Positions 15,875 to 20,320 of a DNA stretch of 20,320 nt are shown piece after piece. The DNA is from DASSJF01 sp035280345 (GTDB lineage: Bacteria > Sysuimicrobiota > Sysuimicrobiia > Sysuimicrobiales > Segetimicrobiaceae). The stretch spans positions 1 through 20,320 of the forward strand of contig DATEGA010000254.1 of the NCBI GenBank assembly GCA_035280345.1, read 5' to 3'. Below the pieces are notes generated by a model, which saw nothing but the letters and a program-made list of their open reading frames with translations, did not search any database and had not been told where the DNA came from. The translations under genes and the position numbers were made by a program. Position 1 is the stretch's first letter; each line of letters opens with the position of its first letter.

Positions 15875-16435
15875 ATGTGCGGCCGCTATCTCCGAAGTGC
15901 GGCGTTGATATCATGCTTGTTCCTGGTCGGCAGTCTCCTGCTGCCCGCGGTGTCCCAGGCGAAGACCGCGCAGGAGATCGATGCCAGTGTGAATGCGGCG
16001 ATACAGCGTTTTGACCAAGAGGTCCATGGGGGTGCCGAGTTTCTCGCCACGGCCAAGGGCGTCCTAGTGTTGCCGGAAGTGGTCAAGGCGGCATTCGTCT
16101 TAGGCGGGCAGTACGGGGAGGGAGCCCTCCGAGTTGGCGAGCAGACCACCGGCTACTACAGCTACGGTGGCGGGTCGTGGGGCGCTTCCATCGGTATTCA
16201 AAAGAAGGACATCATTCTCGTGTTCCGCGACGCCGATGCGCTTACGAAGTTCGAGAACTCGTCGGGCTGGCGGGCCGGCGTTGACGGTTCCGTAACCCTG
16301 GTGAACGTCGGGACAGGTACCGACCTCAGCACGATGCAGATCAACCAGCCAATCGTCGGATTTGTCGTAGGTCAGAAGGGCCTGATGTTCGACGTCTCGC
16401 TGACCGGATCGAAAATCACGAAACTCCAAAGGTAG
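15875..16435 (+). CDS. Secreted SYLF-domain (YSC84-like) protein
   Basis: SYLF domains bind phosphoinositides in eukaryotes; bacterial members are exported lipid-associated proteins of poorly known role. The 186-residue protein begins with a Sec signal peptide (residues 1-28, ending AVSQA), then DASVNAAIQRFDQEV and the SYLF core KGVLVLPEVVKAAFVLGGQYGEG, GYYSYGGGSWGASIGIQ, LVFRDADALTKF and IVGFVVGQKGLMFDVSLTGSKI. The start was placed at ATG 15875, with GGAGGG 8 nt upstream; a longer frame from 15770 has neither a ribosome site nor signal peptide placement. It lies divergent from the glycosyltransferase, with 215 nt between, in which I saw no convincing promoter. It is followed by a strong hairpin. 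Codon use is normal. Confidence 0.93.
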   Translation: MCGRYLRSAALISCLFLVGSLLLPAVSQAKTAQEIDASVNAAIQRFDQEVHGGAEFLATAKGVLVLPEVVKAAFVLGGQYGEGALRVGEQTTGYYSYGGGSWGASIGIQKKDIILVFRDADALTKFENSSGWRAGVDGSVTLVNVGTGTDLSTMQINQPIVGFVVGQKGLMFDVSLTGSKITKLQR

Positions 16436-16495
16436 CCCGGGAACCTGGGGCCGCGGTACTGACGACACACGAGAATCGCGGCCTGGCGTACAGAT

Positions 16496-16531
16496 CCAGA
16501 GGGGCGACGCGAACTCGCGCCGCCCCTCTGG
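16496..16531. terminator. Long hairpin after the SYLF gene
   Basis: Eleven perfect base pairs, CCAGAGGGGCG (16496-16506) with CGCCCCTCTGG (16521-16531), enclose a further CGCG/CGCG mini-stem. It lies 60 nt after the SYLF stop and 24 nt beyond the end of the minus-strand small ORF, so it could serve both; the following bases are only mildly T-rich. Confidence 0.7.
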
Positions 16532-16554
16532 TGTGTGCTGTAGTTGATCGGACG

Positions 16555-16668
16555 CTAGCTCCCACCGTCCGCGCCGAACGAGGGGTTCGTGGATCGCAGC
16601 AACGCGAGCGCGACGCTAAGGACGGCCGTAAGGCACAGCCGGAGCACCAGGGCAAAGGCTGACAGCAT
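16555..16668 (-). CDS. Candidate 37-residue hydrophobic peptide
   Basis: A frame of 37 codons reads MLSAFALVLRLCLTAVLSVA, then LALLRSTNPSFGADGGS, giving a single membrane-spanning segment followed by a short polar tail. GGGGA lies 7 nt upstream of the ATG at 16668. Third codon positions are GC-rich, like real genes here. It is convergent with the SYLF gene and ends near a shared hairpin. I do not recognise a family. It may be a small membrane protein or a leader peptide; chance is possible given its size. Confidence 0.35.
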   Translation of the reverse strand: MLSAFALVLRLCLTAVLSVALALLRSTNPSFGADGGS

Positions 16669-16893
16669 ACAATGGTCCCCGCCGCCTATTACATATTGAT
16701 GCACTTGACTGCTTCATCTCCGACGCTCCGCAGCCCTGCCGGGAAAACGAGTAAGACTATGCATCGGGGTCCGCTATGGATAGCGTGGCATAAGGCTCCA
16801 TCGAGGTGACATCCGCCCTTCCGTCGAGTTGTCTGAAACCGCCTTCCGATGGGCATTGATCACTCTGCCGAGTATCGAGAGGAGGGAGCGGCG

Positions 16894-17118
16894 ATGTCGA
16901 GATTCGCGCACAATGGCGAACGGCGGGACAAGTCTCTGGCGGGTGCCTGGAACCGCGCCCAGTTCAACCTGTCGCTAAAATCTGTGGACGCGTTCGGATT
17001 TCGGTCCCATGTTGTCGAGTACTGTCGACGACATGCCCGGGAGACGGGCCGTCTCCCCCATGAAGTCGTCATCGAAATCGTCGAGGAGGCCATCCTTCGC
17101 GATCGCGTCGCGCACTGA
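16894..17118 (+). CDS. Uncharacterised 74-residue protein
   Basis: I do not recognise this protein. It starts MSRFAHNGERRDKSLAGAW at ATG 16894, preceded by GAGGAGGGAG with ideal spacing, which argues strongly for translation; an in-frame ATG at 16849 has no such site. The N-terminal third is polar and basic, and the rest (FGFRSHVVEYCRRHARETGR, then a LPHEVVIEIVEEAI helix) is mostly amphipathic helix with one cysteine, so a small DNA- or protein-binding helical domain is conceivable. There is no signal peptide or membrane segment. It precedes the HD-GYP gene by about 140 nt on the same strand, so the two might be co-expressed. Confidence 0.7.
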   Translation: MSRFAHNGERRDKSLAGAWNRAQFNLSLKSVDAFGFRSHVVEYCRRHARETGRLPHEVVIEIVEEAILRDRVAH

Positions 17119-17259
17119 GGGCGTACCCCGCCTTGGTAAGTCGCGAGGCGACGCTTCCATCCGTTCTTGCCCGGCTTGTATTGCTGCGTGCACCAATCGG
17201 ATGGTAGTGTAGTCACCACACCGGCCTGAACGTTTGGGCTTTGCGCAGGTGGGACGCCT

Positions 17260-18564
17260 ATTAGCACGCCGGATTCGCCGGAATCGGCGCGGCCGCAATT
17301 TCTGAAAGACACGCGCGGGCCATCCGGGATCACACTGCTGGGGCGGTTCACGCTCGTAAGCCTCGCCGCGACGATCGCCGTGGGCTTCCTCTTCGGCACG
17401 TTGTCCGTGCATGTCGCGGAAGACTATGCGCTGAGCCAGCACGCCCATTTCGCGGCGGTCTACGTGTCGGAATTCCTCGCGCCGCGCCTGGTTGCGCAGG
17501 ATTTTCTGGGGCCGTCGCCGGCCGGCAGGGTCGAGTTCGCGTTCGCCCTTCGGGGGCTGATCGGCAAGGCGGGTATCCTGCGGGTCACGGTCTGGAACAG
17601 CCAGGGAGAGGCCCTGTACAGCGATGATGCCGCGTTGGCTGGGCGCACGTTTCCGGTGTCGCCGGCGCTGCGCGCCGCGATGGACGGCCGGACCGGAACG
17701 CGGCTAGTGTCCTTTCCGGAGCGCAACGGTTCGCGGCGCGCGATGGAAGTGTTTGTGCCTGTCGTCCTCAAGGGTGCTGCGCGCCCCGTGGCAGTGTACG
17801 ATATCGTGTCCGATCTAAAAGATCTCGATCCCACTCTGCGCGGGCTCAGGCGGTCGATATGGGCCGGCGTGCTCGCCGGTATGTTCGTCCTCTATGCCGC
17901 GATGTTCACAATCGTCCGCGGCGCCTCGCGCCAACTCGAGCAACAGCATGCGGCCCTGCAGGCCGCGTTCGCGGGCGCCGTGCAGTCTCTCGCCGCGGCG
18001 GTGAACGCGCGCGACGCGGCAACAGCCGACCACTCTCAGCAGGTCGCCGACTTCGCGGCGGCGCTGGCGCAGGCGGTGGGAATGAGTCCGGCGGAAGCGG
18101 CCGACGTACGGACCGCCGCGTTCCTGCACGACGTCGGGAAGATCGGGTTGTCTGACCACATCCTCGACAAGCAAGGTCCGCTCACCCGGGACGAACGTGC
18201 GGACATGGAGCGTCATGCACTGACGGGGTATGAGATTCTACTGCCCGTGCCGGTCTCCACGGCGATCAAGTCGGCGGTTCGTCATCACCATGAGTGGTGG
18301 AACGGAAACGGGTACCCCGACGGCCTCCGCGGCGAGGACATCCCCATTGCCGCGCGGGTGATCGCGGTGGCCGACGCCTACGGCGCGCTGATCGTGGATC
18401 GGCCGTACCGGCCGGCGCTGGACCCGGAGAGCGCGATGGCAGAGATCGAACGCCGCGCGGGGACACAATTCGATCCGGCCCTTGTCGCGGCATTTCGCCG
18501 GCTCTTGCGGGAACGTGCGAAGACTCCCGTGGGCCCCGCCGTATCTCCGGCGCTCACCGGTTGA
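17260..18564 (+). CDS. Membrane HD-GYP domain protein (probable c-di-GMP phosphodiesterase)
   Basis: HD-GYP enzymes hydrolyse cyclic di-GMP. The frame encodes a TM helix (ITLLGRFTLVSLAATIAVGF), an extracytoplasmic sensor region of about 150 residues, a second TM helix (SIWAGVLAGMFVLYAAMFTI), a coiled-coil-like linker (RQLEQQHAALQAAF) and an HD-GYP domain with HDVGK (H290 counting from 17260) and HHEWWNGNGYPDGL (GYP 351-353). The nearest ATG/GTG start, GTG 17380, would cut the first TM helix. The only plausible upstream start before the stop at 17227 is ATT 17260, which gives MSTPDSPE and has AGGTGG 8 nt upstream. The total is 434 residues. Metal ligands look intact; the DGxGYP Asp is Asn (WNGNGYP). 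No GGDEF cyclase is nearby. Confidence 0.88.
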   Translation: MSTPDSPESARPQFLKDTRGPSGITLLGRFTLVSLAATIAVGFLFGTLSVHVAEDYALSQHAHFAAVYVSEFLAPRLVAQDFLGPSPAGRVEFAFALRGLIGKAGILRVTVWNSQGEALYSDDAALAGRTFPVSPALRAAMDGRTGTRLVSFPERNGSRRAMEVFVPVVLKGAARPVAVYDIVSDLKDLDPTLRGLRRSIWAGVLAGMFVLYAAMFTIVRGASRQLEQQHAALQAAFAGAVQSLAAAVNARDAATADHSQQVADFAAALAQAVGMSPAEAADVRTAAFLHDVGKIGLSDHILDKQGPLTRDERADMERHALTGYEILLPVPVSTAIKSAVRHHHEWWNGNGYPDGLRGEDIPIAARVIAVADAYGALIVDRPYRPALDPESAMAEIERRAGTQFDPALVAAFRRLLRERAKTPVGPAVSPALTG

Positions 18565-18709
18565 CGGCAGGGGCGCCTTCGTGCTCCGGCGAAAGGCCCG
18601 CACGCTTGTGGCCGGTGAACCGTTTGGTTGCCCAGCGCGTCTTAGGGAGGTGGTCCGCCGCGGCGCGGGCGACGCCGGCGGACGCACACTAAAACAGGGG
18701 GGGATGTGA

Positions 18710-20305
18710 ATGCGACGTCTTGTCGCGGTTGCCGCTGCGGTCCTGCTGATCGCTACCTGGGCCGCGCTGCCGGGCCGATCCGCGACCGCGTATCTGCCGC
18801 AGCAGACCGTTGTGATCGCTCGGGACATTTCGAGCGTAGTCTCGCTTGATCCGCAGGTGTCGTACGAGATAGGGGACCCGGATCTAGCTTCCTATTCTAA
18901 TCTCGTCCAGTTCACTCACGGCGACCTGACCCACCCGCACCCCAGTGTGGCGTCGTCCTGGACGTCCAGCAAAGACGCGAAAACGTTCACGTTTCACCTG
19001 CGGTCCGGCATCAAGTTTGCCAGCGGCAATTTGCTGACCTCCGCCGACGTCCTGTACACTTTCGAGCGGGCCGTCAACATCCCGAAGGACCCGGCCTCGT
19101 GGTTGATCACCCAGATGGGCATCGACGAGAAAAACGTCGATCAAATCGTGAAAACGCCTGATCCGCAAACCGTCGTCATCACGCTGCCCGAACCGTTCAG
19201 CCCCGGTGCGTTCCTATCGATCATGGCGAATACTGTCGCCGGGATCGTCGACAGCAAGACCGTTCGCCAGCATGTCGTCAACAACGACTGGGGCACCGGC
19301 TGGCTGACCGATCACTCGGCCGGTAGCGGTCCGTTCCAGATCGCGAAATGGGAGCGGCTCGTCACGATCGAGCTGGTCGCGAACCCGAACTACAATCTCG
19401 GGCCGGCGCCATCGATCCGGCGGATTGTGTGGCCCAACATCCAGGAGAACACCGTGCAGCGCAACATGCTGGCCCGGGGCGACGCCGACATAGCCCGCGA
19501 TCTCTCCGCGTCCCAACTGGCCGCGATCAAGCGGGAGTCGGGGTTTTACGTCTCGCAGACTCCCGACCTCGGCGAAGAGTACCTGGGCATGGATGTCAAG
19601 AACGTGCCGGCATTCGGAAAGGCGCAGGTTCGTCAGGCTGTTCGATGGGCTCTCGATTACGACGGCATCGTTCGGGACCTGTTGAGCGGCAGCGGCCTGC
19701 CGCTGCAGAGCATTGTCCCAAAGGGGCTCTTCGGCTATGATTCCGCGATGCCATTCAAGCACGACCCGGCGAAGGCCAAGGCGTTGCTGGCGGAGGCCGG
19801 GTTCAGCGGCGGCTTCTCCGTCACCCTGATGGCGCCGAGCGGGTCCGCTGCCGGCGGAATCTCGGGGGGAGACCTTGCGTCGAAAATCAAGAATGATCTC
19901 GAGGGCGTCGGAATTCATGTGACGATCCGCCAGGTGGCGTCCTCGGAGATGTACCAGACCTATCGTGGGCAGAAGGCCGAGATGGTGCTGGCGAACTGGT
20001 ATGTGGATTACCCGGATCCGGACGACTTTTCCAAACCGTTCGGCGACTACAAGCAGAAGTCGTTGTGCTGGCGCCTGCAGTACTACAACGATCCGCTCGC
20101 CGCGCTGGTTGACCAGGCCGGCGGACTGGAAAACACACCACAGCGGGCGGCGCTCTACAAGCGGATCAACGAGATGATGAATCAGGACGGGCCGTTCGCC
20201 CTGCTGTACCAGCCGATGGTGTCCTACGCGGTGTCGAAGCGTATCCGCAATTTCGTCTTCGACCCGGTGAACGACATCGACTTTTACTCGATGACCAAGC
20301 AGTAA
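18710..20305 (+). CDS. Family 5 extracellular solute-binding protein (peptide/nickel ABC transporter)
   Basis: SBP_bac_5 proteins capture oligopeptides, nickel or related ligands outside the membrane and deliver them to an ABC importer. The 531-residue protein has a signal peptide (residues 1-27, ending RSATA; no lipobox cysteine), then a typical family start ISSVVSLDPQVSYEIGD, the family signature VASSWTSSKDAKTFTFHLRSGIKF, and later SGPFQIAKWER, the QVRQAVRWALDYDGIV region and the C-terminal ALYKRINEMMNQDGPFALLY. The length is normal and the stop TAA is at 20303-20305. GGGGGGG lies about 7-13 nt before the ATG. The permease and ATPase genes, which normally follow, would lie beyond the window. 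The ligand cannot be told from sequence. Confidence 0.95.
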   Translation: MRRLVAVAAAVLLIATWAALPGRSATAYLPQQTVVIARDISSVVSLDPQVSYEIGDPDLASYSNLVQFTHGDLTHPHPSVASSWTSSKDAKTFTFHLRSGIKFASGNLLTSADVLYTFERAVNIPKDPASWLITQMGIDEKNVDQIVKTPDPQTVVITLPEPFSPGAFLSIMANTVAGIVDSKTVRQHVVNNDWGTGWLTDHSAGSGPFQIAKWERLVTIELVANPNYNLGPAPSIRRIVWPNIQENTVQRNMLARGDADIARDLSASQLAAIKRESGFYVSQTPDLGEEYLGMDVKNVPAFGKAQVRQAVRWALDYDGIVRDLLSGSGLPLQSIVPKGLFGYDSAMPFKHDPAKAKALLAEAGFSGGFSVTLMAPSGSAAGGISGGDLASKIKNDLEGVGIHVTIRQVASSEMYQTYRGQKAEMVLANWYVDYPDPDDFSKPFGDYKQKSLCWRLQYYNDPLAALVDQAGGLENTPQRAALYKRINEMMNQDGPFALLYQPMVSYAVSKRIRNFVFDPVNDIDFYSMTKQ

Positions 20306-20320
20306 CCCGACCGGGGCGAG

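Overview
This is a high-GC bacterial chromosome segment. Its left half has the gene order of the Bacillus/Clostridium radA - yacL - ispD - ispF - cysS - rlmB - sigH neighbourhood. A clear SigH-type sigma factor and a YacL-type PIN/TRAM protein point to a high-GC Firmicutes-like or other Terrabacteria lineage, for example Limnochordia, Thermaerobacter relatives or the candidate phylum Sysuimicrobiota. The exact phylum is my inference and cannot be fixed from this window alone.

Positions 1-7151 are informational and housekeeping genes. RadA is cut at its 5' end by the window edge. It converges, across a strong hairpin, on a small minus-strand conserved protein. That gene and yacL are divergent, with overlapping promoter elements. 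From yacL onward, yacL - ispDF - small unknown gene - cysS - rlmB run on the plus strand with every junction overlapping (4, 4, 4 and 16 nt), so they form a tightly coupled operon. Compared with the Bacillus order, disA, gltX, cysE and mrnC are missing from the locus, and ispD and ispF are fused. A near-consensus promoter and a leader of about 160 nt precede sigH, which converges on moaA across another hairpin. moaA is divergent from a MaoC-type hydratase gene, and a tRNA-Thr(TGT) gene with an encoded CCA follows.

The character changes just after the tRNA. Positions 9743-10695 hold no recognisable intact gene. The region 9743-12500 carries two unrelated cupin genes, what look like gene remnants (a LuxR-type regulator tail and a possible DUF3303-like N-terminus) and lower-quality ORFs. 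I read this as an eroded accessory region next to a tRNA. No integrase, transposase or clear attachment repeat was found.

Positions 12514-20305 are an accessory but healthy set: a homocysteine S-methyltransferase-family protein; a NarL/FixJ-type regulator whose receiver lacks the phospho-accepting Asp; a family 2 glycosyltransferase followed by an intrinsic terminator; a secreted SYLF-domain protein; a candidate 37-residue hydrophobic peptide; a 74-residue unknown protein; a membrane HD-GYP protein that seems to start at ATT; and a family 5 solute-binding protein that probably begins a peptide ABC-transporter operon running off the window.

I found no CRISPR array, phage module, toxin-antitoxin pair or recognisable defence system. 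The best leads are the degenerate receiver, the divergent KMSKS loop of CysRS, the rewired radA/yacL locus, possible leaderless transcripts and the eroded tRNA-flanking region.
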